A stretch of 64,000 bases of DNA from Pedobacter sp. Leaf170 (GTDB taxonomy: Bacteria; Bacteroidota; Bacteroidia; Sphingobacteriales; Sphingobacteriaceae): NCBI RefSeq assembly GCF_920984665.1, contig NZ_CAKLBP010000001.1:276858-340857 (forward strand), in the 5' to 3' direction. Below, one piece after another: positions 52,051 through 60,710 of the stretch. A program made the position numbers and the translations under genes. Numbering within the stretch: position 1 is the stretch's first letter; each line of letters starts with the position of its first letter. The notes under the pieces are model-generated. The model was given only the letters and a program-made list of their open reading frames with translations, had not been told where the DNA came from and searched no databases.

Positions 52051-53130
52051 TTAGTCAATACCACCAACTACACCCAAGTCGTTAAGCTTTGCATCAGCAA
52101 CTTTATTTTCTGCAGGTGATTTTTCAGTATACATTAACATCATTTCTTCGGCTTTTTCAACCATTTTTTTAGAGCCTATAAATATCGGAACCCTTTGATG
52201 CAATTCCGTTGGTTCAATATCAAGAATCCTTTCAAAACCTGTGGTAGCCTTCCCTCCTGCCTGTTCAATTATTAAGGCCATTGGGTTACATTCGTAAAGC
52301 AACCTAAGCTTACCATTTGGAGAGCGTGAGGTAGTTGGGTAAATGTAAATACCACCTTTTATTAAATTTCTGTGAATATCTCCAACCATAGAGCCAATAT
52401 ACCTCGATGTATATGGCCTTTTGGTGCTTTCATCTTCTACCTGGCAATACTTAATGTATTTTTTTACACCATCAGGAAAATGGCCGTAATTCCCTTCGTT
52501 AACAGAATACATATATCCGCATTCAGGGATACGCATATTTGGGTGCGATAAACAAAATTCGCCGATTGACGGATCTAAAGTAAAGCCATTAACACCTTTC
52601 CCGGTTGTATAAACTAACATAGTTGATGAGCCGTAAATAACATAACCTGCTGCCACTTGTTGAGTTCCTTTCTGCAAAACATCTTCTAAAACTGCTCTAC
52701 CATCAATCGTTTTCCTGCGGTAGATAGAAAATATGGTTCCTACGGCCACATTTACATCAGTATTTGATGAACCATCAAGCGGATCGATACAAACAATGTA
52801 TTTTGCATTCTGAGAAACCGGAGATTCTATATGAATAATTTCATCCTCTTCTTCTGTAGCTACAATACAACATTCTCCACCACTAGTTAAAGCAGCTATA
52901 AATTGCTCGTTTGCATAAACATCTAATTTTTTCTGTTCTTCACCCTGGATATTTGTTGTACCCATATCTCCCAATATATCAACTAAACCTGCTTTATTTA
53001 CTTCGCGGTTTACAATTTTGGAAGCGATACCGATATCCCTCAAAAGCCTTGATAATTCTCCCTTGGCATAAGGAAAATCTGATTGTTTTTCAATGATAAA
53101 TTGACCGAGTGTTTTAACGCCACAAACCAT
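52051..53130 (-). CDS. fbp: Fructose-1,6-bisphosphatase, class 1
   Basis: Removes the 1-phosphate from fructose 1,6-bisphosphate in gluconeogenesis. The 359 residues begin [19 protein letters not shown] and carry the metal and phosphate sites of class 1 enzymes: EEDEIIHI in the Glu-rich loop, [48 protein letters not shown] and [22 protein letters not shown]. Length is slightly over the E. coli enzyme because of the C-terminal tail. Cytosolic. It lies 19 bases downstream of the phosphoesterase gene on the same strand. Confidence 0.96.
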   Translation of the reverse strand: MVCGVKTLGQFIIEKQSDFPYAKGELSRLLRDIGIASKIVNREVNKAGLVDILGDMGTTNIQGEEQKKLDVYANEQFIAALTSGGECCIVATEEEDEIIHIESPVSQNAKYIVCIDPLDGSSNTDVNVAVGTIFSIYRRKTIDGRAVLEDVLQKGTQQVAAGYVIYGSSTMLVYTTGKGVNGFTLDPSIGEFCLSHPNMRIPECGYMYSVNEGNYGHFPDGVKKYIKYCQVEDESTKRPYTSRYIGSMVGDIHRNLIKGGIYIYPTTSRSPNGKLRLLYECNPMALIIEQAGGKATTGFERILDIEPTELHQRVPIFIGSKKMVEKAEEMMLMYTEKSPAENKVADAKLNDLGVVGGID

Positions 53131-53149
53131 ACTTAGTGTACTTTCTACA

Positions 53150-53641
53150 TTATCTACCTGATAACTCTATAACCTCTAAGGTATGAATATTTTCTTCAGT
53201 TACACTAAAACGAATCAAAGTTCTTACTTTATGCCAGCCATGTTTACCAGCTGCTCCGGGGTTTATATGCAAACATTTTAACTTTTCATCATATATTACC
53301 TTCAAAATATGGGAGTGCCCGGCAATGAATAATTTAGGCGGGTTAGTGTATATTTCTTCTTTTATATATGATGAATATTTACCTGGATATCCGCCTATAT
53401 GCGTCATTAAGACGTTTATTCCTTCGCAGCTGAACCTGTTTTGCTCAGGAAAGGCCGATCTGATTAGCGCATCATCAATATTTCCAAACACACCTTTAAG
53501 GGGTTTAAATGCAGCAAGGGGCTCGGCAACATTCGGACCGAAATCGCCTGCATGCCAGATTTCATCTACAGCATCAAAATGTTTATAAACCGCATCATCC
53601 AAATAGCCATGCGTATCAGAAATTAGCCCAATTTTTTTCAT
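53150..53641 (-). CDS. YfcE-type metallophosphoesterase
   Basis: A 163-residue phosphodiesterase of the calcineurin-like YfcE/MJ0936 family. All metal-binding blocks are present: LISDTHG (Asp and His at residues 8-10), HAGDFG, VFGNID (N-containing block), MTHIGG and AGHSHI. The protein is cytosolic. It overlaps no neighbour: 19 bases to fbp downstream and 49 bases from trmN6 upstream, all on the same strand, so co-transcription is likely. Natural substrate unknown. Confidence 0.93.
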   Translation of the reverse strand: MKKIGLISDTHGYLDDAVYKHFDAVDEIWHAGDFGPNVAEPLAAFKPLKGVFGNIDDALIRSAFPEQNRFSCEGINVLMTHIGGYPGKYSSYIKEEIYTNPPKLFIAGHSHILKVIYDEKLKCLHINPGAAGKHGWHKVRTLIRFSVTEENIHTLEVIELSGR

Positions 53642-53690
53642 TAATTATATTGATAGTTTTTATAATAAGTCATTTTTCGAATAAACAAAA

Positions 53691-54407
53691 TCAGAAGGCA
53701 AGAAAGAAATCCTTCAATAATTCCTTATACTCATCAGTATGTTCTTTATAACTTTTGTAGATGTAAAACGCTTTAATGTTTAGTTCCTCAATTCCAAATG
53801 TTAAACTGATTATTACTCTAAAAGTTTTCTTAGTGCTATCAGAATGAAGATTAACCTGCTCGCTAACTTTCAAGTGATATTTCCTTGCAATTTCTTCAAC
53901 AAGTTTTGCCTGCTTTACCGGTAAAATAAAACAGACTTTTCCGTTTTTATTTAGAAGATGAGCAGACTTTTGCACCAGCATCTCGAAAAAATCAACACTT
54001 GCATGTCGGGCTAAGCCTTTACGCTGCTCCTCATTTTTTAAATCGTTAATAAAGAAAGGCGGATTGGAAACAATCAAATCGAATTTTTGAGGGGATTGGA
54101 ATGTTTCTATTGTTGTATGATGACAAAAAAGCCGGCTATTAAAACTAGAATTTCTAAAATTTTTATTAGCCGTTTCGGAGGCATCTTTATCAATTTCAAC
54201 TGCATGGACTTGTGCATTAGGAAAACGCTGTGCCAGCATCATAGCTATTACACCAGTACCGGTACCAATATCTAACACATATTTCGGCTCATTATGCTTA
54301 ACCATTGCCGCAATCAACACGCCATCAGTATTAATTTTCATAGCGCAATTGGTTTGATCAACATCAAATTTTTTAAACTTAAAAATCTGCTTATTTTCTT
54401 TATCCAA
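53691..54407 (-). CDS. trmN6: tRNA1(Val) (adenine(37)-N6)-methyltransferase, YfiC/TrmN6 type
   Basis: A 238-residue SAM-dependent methyltransferase. Motif I VLDIGTGTGVIAMMLAQRFP (residues ~41-60), acidic end of strand two VHAVEIDKDA and the catalytic NPPFF in LIVSNPPFFIND are present; NPPFF and the length match YfiC, which modifies A37 of tRNA-Val(UAC) in E. coli. The following KGLARHASVDFFEML is also typical. First gene of a run to the YfcE-type gene and fbp. The call to this exact tRNA is family inference. Confidence 0.9.
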   Translation of the reverse strand: MDKENKQIFKFKKFDVDQTNCAMKINTDGVLIAAMVKHNEPKYVLDIGTGTGVIAMMLAQRFPNAQVHAVEIDKDASETANKNFRNSSFNSRLFCHHTTIETFQSPQKFDLIVSNPPFFINDLKNEEQRKGLARHASVDFFEMLVQKSAHLLNKNGKVCFILPVKQAKLVEEIARKYHLKVSEQVNLHSDSTKKTFRVIISLTFGIEELNIKAFYIYKSYKEHTDEYKELLKDFFLAF

Positions 54408-54578
54408 AATATTTAAACTTAAAACAACAACACAAATCTTCGATTATCAACATTGTAAAAATATACAAAACACTAAAAGTCAATTAATTATAAATAAATA
54501 AACTTATTTAATCTTTCATTTCAGAAAGCTGTTAATAAATAAATCAAACGTTTGTTTTACAAATTAATAATCATAACA

Positions 54579-54586
54579 TAAGTTTG
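54579..54586 (+). promoter_or_regulatory. Orphan -7 promoter element
   Basis: TAAGTTTG matches TAnnTTTG; TTTG at 54551-54554 lies 24 bases upstream, longer than normal spacing. Start would be near 54592. No gene of normal size follows; the 12-pair hairpin at 54662-54690 lies about 70 bases downstream. Confidence 0.4.
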
Positions 54587-54591
54587 TATTA

Positions 54592-54697
54592 GCAATTTGA
54601 ATGAATCGCGTTTCGACCGGGCTTTGAATTGTTAAAGTAATTAATACTCGATCGGTATCTAAATAGCCAACAACAAAATTGTTGGCTATTTTGTATT
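54592..54697 (+). ncRNA. Candidate small RNA between trmN6 and the VOC gene
   Basis: A promoter-like element upstream and a 12-pair hairpin downstream bound about 105 bases without a normal gene. The stretch is richer in G and C around 54607-54622 (CGCGTTTCGACCGGGC) than its surroundings. It contains an eight-codon frame starting at 54601 (MNRVSTGL). I cannot assign it to a known RNA family. The hairpin may instead serve the VOC gene on the other strand, so the call is tentative. Confidence 0.3.
54662..54697. terminator. Hairpin terminator near the VOC gene
   Basis: AATAGCCAACAA (54662-54673), loop CAAAA, TTGTTGGCTATT (54679-54690): a perfect 12-pair stem, followed on the plus strand by TTGTATTATT. 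It is placed nine bases after the VOC stop on the minus strand, where only TTT follows. It could act in both directions. Confidence 0.65.
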
Positions 54698-54698
54698 A

Positions 54699-55082
54699 TT
54701 ACTTTTCGTAAATTTCTAAAGGTAAGCCATCCGGATCGGTAAAAAAAGTAAACCTCTTATTTGTAAGTTCGTCAATACTAATGGGCTCTGTTGCAATATT
54801 CAGCCGATTTAAACGCCCTGCCTCAAGCTCAACATCATCCACTTCAAAAGCTAAATGACGCAAACCTAAAGCTTCTGGTCGGGATGGTCTTTCGGGTGGA
54901 TTTTCAAAAGAAAATAATTCAATCTGATAAAGTTCATTTACAGCCAAATCTAACTTATAAGATTTTCGTTCAGCCCGGTAAAACTCACTAATAACTTTTA
55001 AACCTAATTTATTAACGTAAAAATCTTTCGATTTTTGATAATCAGAACAGATAATGGCGATATGATGAATACGATTAAACAT
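54699..55082 (-). CDS. VOC-family protein (glyoxalase-like, YaeR type)
   Basis: A 127-residue vicinal-oxygen-chelate protein: HHIAIICSDYQKSKDFYVNKLGLKVISE at the start and FFTDPDGLPLEIYEK at the end, with the metal ligands His (HHIAI), Glu (QIELF), His (LRHLAFEV) and Glu (LEIYE). It matches the YaeR/SMU1112c-like group better than lactoylglutathione lyase I proper, since it is shorter. No neighbour on the same strand within 290 bases. Substrate unknown. Confidence 0.88.
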   Translation of the reverse strand: MFNRIHHIAIICSDYQKSKDFYVNKLGLKVISEFYRAERKSYKLDLAVNELYQIELFSFENPPERPSRPEALGLRHLAFEVDDVELEAGRLNRLNIATEPISIDELTNKRFTFFTDPDGLPLEIYEK

Positions 55083-55229
55083 GTTTTAAATTACGATTTT
55101 AGATTTTCGGATTACGATTAGATGCCTCAAATATCCACTAACTTTCTAACATTTCAACCTCTCAATTTTCAACAGCTAAAAAGCATTACGAATAAACCGA
55201 AAACCTTAACCTTTTTCACTTAAAAAAGC

Positions 55230-55237
55230 TAAATTTG
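55230..55237 (+). promoter_or_regulatory. -7 promoter element of purL
   Basis: TAAATTTG matches TAnnTTTG, with start near 55243 and only about 13 bases of leader before the ATG at 55256. No clear -33 TTTG at 19 bases. Confidence 0.5.
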
Positions 55238-55255
55238 CATCTTCAAAAAAAAAGC

Positions 55256-58200
55256 ATGATTCATTTCTTCTTAAATCAATCCGATACGGTTTTTGTTTTA
55301 CAGACAGACCATCCCATATCTTCAACTGATATTACTAAACTTGAATGGTTATTTGGCAACGCCAAGCTACAAAATGAAACTGCGCTAAGCGGTTTTTTTG
55401 TTGGCCCAAGGGCTGCAATGATAACCCCATGGAGTACTAATGCGGTTGAAATTACCCAAAATATGGACATCCATGGGATAATAAGAATAGAAGAATTTAA
55501 AAAGGTTGAAGAAGATTTTACGGCTTTCGACCCAATGCTTTCACAAAAGTATGATGGACTTAATCAAGAGGTTTACACCATCAATATTAAACCTGAGCCA
55601 ATTTTAGAGATTACTGACATTGCCGCATTTAATAAACATGAAGGTTTATCTTTAAGCGATGATGAAGTTAATTACCTAACTGAGCTTGCAACAAGGTTAG
55701 AAAGACCCTTAACAGATTCTGAAGTTTTTGGCTTTTCTCAGGTAAATTCGGAGCATTGCCGCCACAAAATATTTAACGGAACCTTTGTTATCGATGGTGA
55801 AGAAAAACCAACATCATTATTCAAACTTATCCGTAAAACATCAGAAGAAAATCCGAACGATATTGTTTCGGCATATAAAGATAACGTAGCTTTTATTAAA
55901 GGTCCGCTTGTACAGCAATTTGCACCAAAACGTGCCGATGTGCCCGATTATTATGAAACGAGCAATTTCGAATCGGTAATTTCTATAAAAGCAGAAACGC
56001 ATAATTTCCCAACAACTGTAGAGCCTTTTAATGGTGCCGCTACAGGTTCTGGTGGTGAAATTAGAGACAGGTTAGCTGGCGGACAAGGTTCATTACCTTT
56101 GGCAGGAACTGCAGTTTACATGACAGCACTTTCCCGTTTAGAAGAAAATCGCGATTGGGAAAAAGGTGTTGAAGAAAGAGCATGGCTTTATCAAAAGCCA
56201 ATGGATATTTTAATTAAAGCCTCTAATGGTGCAACTGATTTTGGAAATAAATTCGGTCAGCCACTTATTACGGGTTCTGTTTTAACTTTCGAACATGAGC
56301 ACTTCGACAAGCTCAGCATGACAAGCAGAAAGTTAGGTTTTGATAAGGTGATTATGCTTGCCGGCGGTGTTGGATATGGTAAGGCAAGTCAGGCTAAAAA
56401 ACAAAAACCGCAAGAAGGCGATAATATTGTTGTTTTAGGTGGAGAAAATTATAGAATCGGGATGGGCGGTGCTGCGGTATCATCTGCAGATACAGGCGCA
56501 TTTGGAACGGGCATTGAATTAAATGCTATCCAACGCTCAAACCCCGAAATGCAAAAAAGAGCTGCAAATGCAGTTCGAGGCATGGTAGAAAGTGAGCACA
56601 ACACGATCATATCTATACATGATCATGGTGCTGGCGGACATTTAAATTGTTTATCTGAATTGGTTGAAGAAACAGGTGGATTAATCAACCTGGATAAACT
56701 TCCGGTTGGCGACCCTACCCTTTCCGCCAAAGAAATTATTGGTAACGAATCTCAGGAACGCATGGGATTGGTCATTAGTAACGAAAATATCGAAACCCTC
56801 CAGAAGATTGCGGATAGAGAACGTGCTCCAATGTATACAGTTGGTAAAGTAACAGGTAATCATCGTTTTACATTCAAATCGGAAACTACAGGTGCAAAAC
56901 CTATGGATTTTGAACTGAAAGACATGTTTGGCAGCTCACCAAAGGTGGTAATGGAAGATAAAACTATCGATAGAAAATATGAAGAACTAAGCTACCAGGC
57001 AGATAAACTGAATGATTATCTTAATCAGGTACTTCAGTTAGAAGCCGTGGCATGTAAAGATTGGTTAACCAACAAAGTTGATAGATGTGTTGGTGGTCGT
57101 GTGGCTAAACAGCAGAATGCTGGTCCGCTGCAATTGCCCCTAAACAACTGCGGTGTAATGGCTTTAGATTTTCTTGGAAAAGAAGGTATTGCAACATCAG
57201 TAGGACATGCACCAATTTCAGCATTAATTGACCCGGCAGCAGGAAGTAGAAATGCAATCGCAGAATCGCTTTCCAACATTGTATGGGCTCCACTTAAAGA
57301 TGGTTTAAAAAGTGTTTCACTTTCTGCAAACTGGATGTGGGCTTGTAAAAATGAAGGTGAAGATGCTCGTTTGTACAATGCGGTTAAGGCTTGCTCGGAT
57401 TTTGCTATAGACCTAGGCATCAATATCCCTACAGGAAAAGATTCGCTTTCGATGAAGCAAAAATATAAAGATGGTGATGTAATTGCTCCGGGTACGGTTA
57501 TTATTTCTGCTGGCGGAAATTGCGATGATATTACTAATGTTGTTGAACCCGTTCTGAAAAAAGATGGTGGCTCAATTTATTATATCAACCTTTCTAATGA
57601 TGGCTACAAATTAGGCGGTTCTTCTTTCGCACAGATTTTAAACAAGGTTGGAACAGAAACACCGGATATTAAAAACGCTGAGGCTTTCAAAACAACTTTT
57701 AATACAATACAGCAACTAATTAAAGAAGGAAAAATTCAAGCCGGCCATGATATAGGTAGCGGTGGTTTAATTACCACCTTACTGGAGATGTGTTTTGCGG
57801 ATATTGACCTGGCTGCAAAAATTGATTTATCTGCCCTGAAAGAGGCCGACTTAATTAAAGTTTTATTTGCTGAAAATATTGGTATCGTTTTTCAGGCAGA
57901 TGCTTCCGCTGAAGAAATTTTGAAGGCAAATGGTGTAGAATTCTACAATATTGGAAATCCGATAAATGGAAATACGTTGACCATAAATCACGCAGATGTA
58001 GATTACAAATTTAATATTTCTGAATTACGTGATACCTGGTTCAAAACTTCTTACTTATTAGATATAAAGCAAAGCGGCGATGTTAAGGCTAAAGAACGTT
58101 TTGATAATTATAAAAATCAGCCTTTAAAATACAACTTCCCTGCACAGTTTGATGGTAAAAAACCTTTAATTGACAATAACAAACCACGACCAAAAGCGGC

Positions 58201-58933
58201 TATTATCCGTGAAAAAGGAAGTAACTCTGAGCGTGAATTAGCAAATGCAATGTACCTTGCAGGATTTGATGTTAAGGATGTACACATGACGGATTTAATT
58301 AGCGGACGTGAAACTTTAGAAGACATTCAATTTATTGGTGCAGTTGGCGGTTTCTCAAACTCTGATGTTTTAGGTTCGGCGAAAGGTTGGGCTGGAGCAT
58401 TTATGTACAATGACAAAGCCAGAATCGCATTAGAAAAATTCTTCAGCAGAGCTGATACACTTTCTGTAGGGATTTGCAACGGTTGCCAGTTATTTATTGA
58501 GCTTGGCTTGATAAATAAAGACCATGCAGAAAAACCAAAAATGCTGCATAATGAAAGTCATAAGCACGAAAGTATTTTTACCTCTTTAACAATAGCTAAA
58601 AACAAATCGGTAATGCTTTCTACTTTAGAAGGTGCAACTTTGGGCGTTTGGGTATCGCATGGCGAAGGAAAATTCAGCCTGCCTTATGCAGAAGATAAAT
58701 ATCAGATTGTATCTAAATATGCGTATGAGCAATATCCGGCTAGCCCGAATGGCTCTGATTACAATACAGCAATGATGTGCGATGAAACTGGCCGCCATTT
58801 GGTAATGATGCCACACATTGAACGCTCACTATTTCAGTGGCACTGGGCAAATTATCCGGCAGGCAGAAAAGAAGAAGTTTCTCCATGGATGGAGGCTTTT
58901 GTAAACGCCAGAAAATGGATTGAAAACAAGTAA
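55256..58933 (+). CDS. purL: Phosphoribosylformylglycinamidine synthase, large single-chain form
   Basis: Fourth step of de novo purine synthesis: FGAR plus glutamine and ATP to FGAM. The ATG at 55256 (MIHFFLNQSDTVFV) gives 1225 residues; an upstream TTG is less likely. Domains are in the usual order: N-terminal PurS-like part, linker with GFSQVNSEHCRHKIFNG, first AIRS-type half (KAETHNFPTTVEPFNGAATGSGGEIRDR), second half (GHDIGSGGLITTLLEMCFAD) and a C-terminal class I glutaminase with the nucleophile Cys in VGICNGCQLFIELG and His in VSHGEGKF. A perfect-stem terminator follows. purM lies 4.3 kb downstream. Confidence 0.97.
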   Translation: MIHFFLNQSDTVFVLQTDHPISSTDITKLEWLFGNAKLQNETALSGFFVGPRAAMITPWSTNAVEITQNMDIHGIIRIEEFKKVEEDFTAFDPMLSQKYDGLNQEVYTINIKPEPILEITDIAAFNKHEGLSLSDDEVNYLTELATRLERPLTDSEVFGFSQVNSEHCRHKIFNGTFVIDGEEKPTSLFKLIRKTSEENPNDIVSAYKDNVAFIKGPLVQQFAPKRADVPDYYETSNFESVISIKAETHNFPTTVEPFNGAATGSGGEIRDRLAGGQGSLPLAGTAVYMTALSRLEENRDWEKGVEERAWLYQKPMDILIKASNGATDFGNKFGQPLITGSVLTFEHEHFDKLSMTSRKLGFDKVIMLAGGVGYGKASQAKKQKPQEGDNIVVLGGENYRIGMGGAAVSSADTGAFGTGIELNAIQRSNPEMQKRAANAVRGMVESEHNTIISIHDHGAGGHLNCLSELVEETGGLINLDKLPVGDPTLSAKEIIGNESQERMGLVISNENIETLQKIADRERAPMYTVGKVTGNHRFTFKSETTGAKPMDFELKDMFGSSPKVVMEDKTIDRKYEELSYQADKLNDYLNQVLQLEAVACKDWLTNKVDRCVGGRVAKQQNAGPLQLPLNNCGVMALDFLGKEGIATSVGHAPISALIDPAAGSRNAIAESLSNIVWAPLKDGLKSVSLSANWMWACKNEGEDARLYNAVKACSDFAIDLGINIPTGKDSLSMKQKYKDGDVIAPGTVIISAGGNCDDITNVVEPVLKKDGGSIYYINLSNDGYKLGGSSFAQILNKVGTETPDIKNAEAFKTTFNTIQQLIKEGKIQAGHDIGSGGLITTLLEMCFADIDLAAKIDLSALKEADLIKVLFAENIGIVFQADASAEEILKANGVEFYNIGNPINGNTLTINHADVDYKFNISELRDTWFKTSYLLDIKQSGDVKAKERFDNYKNQPLKYNFPAQFDGKKPLIDNNKPRPKAAIIREKGSNSERELANAMYLAGFDVKDVHMTDLISGRETLEDIQFIGAVGGFSNSDVLGSAKGWAGAFMYNDKARIALEKFFSRADTLSVGICNGCQLFIELGLINKDHAEKPKMLHNESHKHESIFTSLTIAKNKSVMLSTLEGATLGVWVSHGEGKFSLPYAEDKYQIVSKYAYEQYPASPNGSDYNTAMMCDETGRHLVMMPHIERSLFQWHWANYPAGRKEEVSPWMEAFVNARKWIENK

Positions 58934-59298
58934 AATGATGGATGATGTGAGATGGATAATGGAATTCTTTCCCTCATCCATTTTACCAAAACACATATAA
59001 TACTTTTAACAACACGGCTTGAGCAAATGCTCAAGCCGTGTTGTTTTATGCTATCTCCAATTTCATCAATCCAACATCTTCCATTCCACATTTTCCATCC
59101 AACATCTTCCATTCTACATTTTTTAAAGCTGTTCGACATGTTCCGAAAGGCATGTCGAACACATAATAAAACAGGATTTTACAAATCCTAAAAACTTCAA
59201 ACCAAGCCGTTCAGATTTATGCTCTGTTCAACATCATCCATTTCACCTCACCCATCCTACATCATCCATCCAACACCTTCCATTCCACATTTTCCATC
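58934..59298. other. Intergenic region between purL and the TonB operon
   Basis: The 365 bases contain no credible gene. They hold a purine-rich GATGGA stretch directly after purL (58936-58965), the purL terminator (59008-59049), a second hairpin GTTCGACATG/CATGTCGAAC (59131-59160), and the degenerate CATCTTCCATTC-type repeats (about 59063-59120 and 59227-59320). An open minus-strand frame across the region is made of repeat sequence. Confidence 0.7.
59008..59049 (+). terminator. Terminator of purL
   Basis: AACAACACGGCTTGAGCA (59008-59025), two loop bases, and its exact complement (59028-59045) form a perfect 18-pair stem, followed by TTTTATG. It lies 74 bases after the purL stop. Confidence 0.8.
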
Positions 59299-59320
59299 TT
59301 ACATCCTTCCATCTTCCAAA
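59063..59320. repeat. Degenerate CATCTTCCATTC-type repeat tract
   Basis: Irregular tandem copies of CATC(T/C)TCCATTC and CATCCAACATC-like units, interrupted by the hairpin at 59130-59161. The related tract at about 63125-63215 uses the same words. The tract extends into the 3' end of the gene at 59299-59667 and supplies its last codons and stop. On the minus strand the unit reads GATGGAAGATG. Confidence 0.6.
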
Positions 59321-59667
59321 ATCACATCTTTTCTAACGTCTTTTCGCCAGGCTTTGCCATATTTAGCGTCCAGATAATTGGCCACAACTTTATTATAAGC
59401 GGCTAAACTAATATTTAAGGGCAAAACACATCCAAACTGATAATAGTTAACATTATACTTTTTCTCGAAGGGCTTATCACCTTCATAATGTTTTGAAGCT
59501 ATGCCACTCCAAATTAAAAACTTTATGTTTCCTCTGCTGATGTCTTTTTGAGCTAGTTCAATGCTGTACGATTGGCTGGTATCTGAGGCAAGAACATCAG
59601 CAGCTTTTAGTTGAAAGGTAAAAATCAGGCCTAGTAAAACAATCAATAAATTTTTAATAGGTAGCAT
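59299..59667 (-). CDS. Small exported protein downstream of tonB
   Basis: A 122-residue protein with a signal peptide (MLPIKNLLIVLLGLIFTFQLKA) and a short mature part with FEKKYNVNYYQFGCVLPLNISLAAYNKVVANYLDAKYGKAWRKDVR. I do not recognise a named domain, though this pattern is known to me from unannotated Bacteroidota proteins. It starts one base after the tonB stop, so it is part of that operon and may act at the envelope. The last residues (DVILEDGRM) are encoded by the degenerate repeat tract, so the original C-terminus may have been replaced. Confidence 0.72.
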   Translation of the reverse strand: MLPIKNLLIVLLGLIFTFQLKAADVLASDTSQSYSIELAQKDISRGNIKFLIWSGIASKHYEGDKPFEKKYNVNYYQFGCVLPLNISLAAYNKVVANYLDAKYGKAWRKDVRKDVILEDGRM

Positions 59668-59668
59668 T

Positions 59669-60508
59669 TTAATTATTTAAGGTAAAAGTTATAGGCAAGT
59701 TGAAGCGAACACGAACGGGATTGCCTTTATTTTTACCCGCTTTCCATGCTGGTGATTTCTTGATTACTTTTAAAGCTTCCTCATCGCAACCGAAACCAAT
59801 ACCTCTAACCAGATTAACATTTGTAATCGAACCATCTTTTTCTACAACAAAACTTATAAAAACTTTACCTTGTGTTCCGGCTTCTTGCGCTTGGTAAGGA
59901 TACCTTAAATTACGTTGTATGTATTTCGCCCAGGCTTTCATTCCACCTTCAAATTCCGGATATTCATCTACACCAGAAACATCTGTAATTTCATTACCGC
60001 TAGGCTTATCGCCTTCACCAACTTTGCTACCATTGCCATTACCTTCATCAACTTTAGCTGGCAAAACAATGTTTGGATTTATTTCACCATTCTGAGTAAT
60101 GTTACTTATAACTGCATCTTTAGTATCATCAATTGTAGGCGCAGGTTTTGCAATCGCATCATTTACCACTTCAATTTTCGAGGGCATATTAATGCTTTTC
60201 ACTTTTACAGGTTCTTCTTTCTTAATTTCCTCCTTTTTCTCAGGTTTAGGCTCTTCAATTTTAAAAATCTTATCATCAGGTATGCTCACCTGAACGCCTG
60301 TGTCAACAACTTCAGCAGGATTTAATCTGCTATAAATTAAAGGCGCAACACTTAATAGTATAAACACACCACCGGCAACAAATAAAGATTTAGTTAAAAT
60401 TGATGAAGATTGTGCCCTTAATGCGTAAGCGCCATAGTTTTTGTTTCTTCCAGAAAATACAAGATCGAGCCACTCGGTTTTGTAAATGTTAAATGATGAG
60501 TTAAACAT
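59669..60508 (-). CDS. TonB-family energy transducer
   Basis: A 279-residue inner-membrane protein that couples the proton motive force to outer-membrane receptors. Cytoplasmic N-terminus with WLDLVFSGRNKNYGAYALR, typical of Bacteroidota TonB; one transmembrane helix (about residues 40-60); a periplasmic Lys/Glu/Pro-rich linker (EEPKPEKKEEIKKEEPVKV); and a C-terminal TonB domain (LRYPYQAQEAGTQGKVFISFVVEKDGSITNVNLVRGIGFGCDEEALKVIKKSPAWKAGKNKGNPVRVRFNLPITF). ExbB/ExbD genes are not nearby. The small exported protein is co-transcribed. Its receptors are unknown; the plug protein at 40838-43552 is not a usual partner because it lacks a barrel. Confidence 0.93.
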   Translation of the reverse strand: MFNSSFNIYKTEWLDLVFSGRNKNYGAYALRAQSSSILTKSLFVAGGVFILLSVAPLIYSRLNPAEVVDTGVQVSIPDDKIFKIEEPKPEKKEEIKKEEPVKVKSINMPSKIEVVNDAIAKPAPTIDDTKDAVISNITQNGEINPNIVLPAKVDEGNGNGSKVGEGDKPSGNEITDVSGVDEYPEFEGGMKAWAKYIQRNLRYPYQAQEAGTQGKVFISFVVEKDGSITNVNLVRGIGFGCDEEALKVIKKSPAWKAGKNKGNPVRVRFNLPITFTLNN

Positions 60509-60682
60509 AGTTTTTGAGTTTTATACCATGATGTAATTAAATCATCAATTCCATAAAACTTTAAAAAATCTATATTATTTGCTAAAAATGAAATTTTAAA
60601 GAACAAAATCATTTTCATATTTCATTTTCGATAAAATTGAGATATTTCTTACAATTGTTTCATAAAAATTAATAAAATATAC

Positions 60683-60690
60683 TATTTTTG
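60683..60690 (+). promoter_or_regulatory. -7 promoter element of the glutamine synthetase gene
   Basis: TATTTTTG matches TAnnTTTG; start near 60697, about 14 bases before the ATG at 60711. TTTC at 60658-60661 is a weak -33 element with longer-than-usual spacing. Confidence 0.5.
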
Positions 60691-60710
60691 ACAAAAAACA
60701 TAACGAATTA

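Noticed and set aside
58852-59139. Minus-strand open frame of 95 codons after purL
   Set aside because: Composed of purL antisense, the terminator hairpin and the degenerate GATGGAAGATG repeat; composition rich in Trp, Met and Gly from the repeat, not a protein pattern.
59915-60325. Plus-strand frame of 136 codons antisense to tonB
   Set aside because: Antisense shadow of the Lys/Glu-rich linker; rich in Phe and Ile and without any motif.
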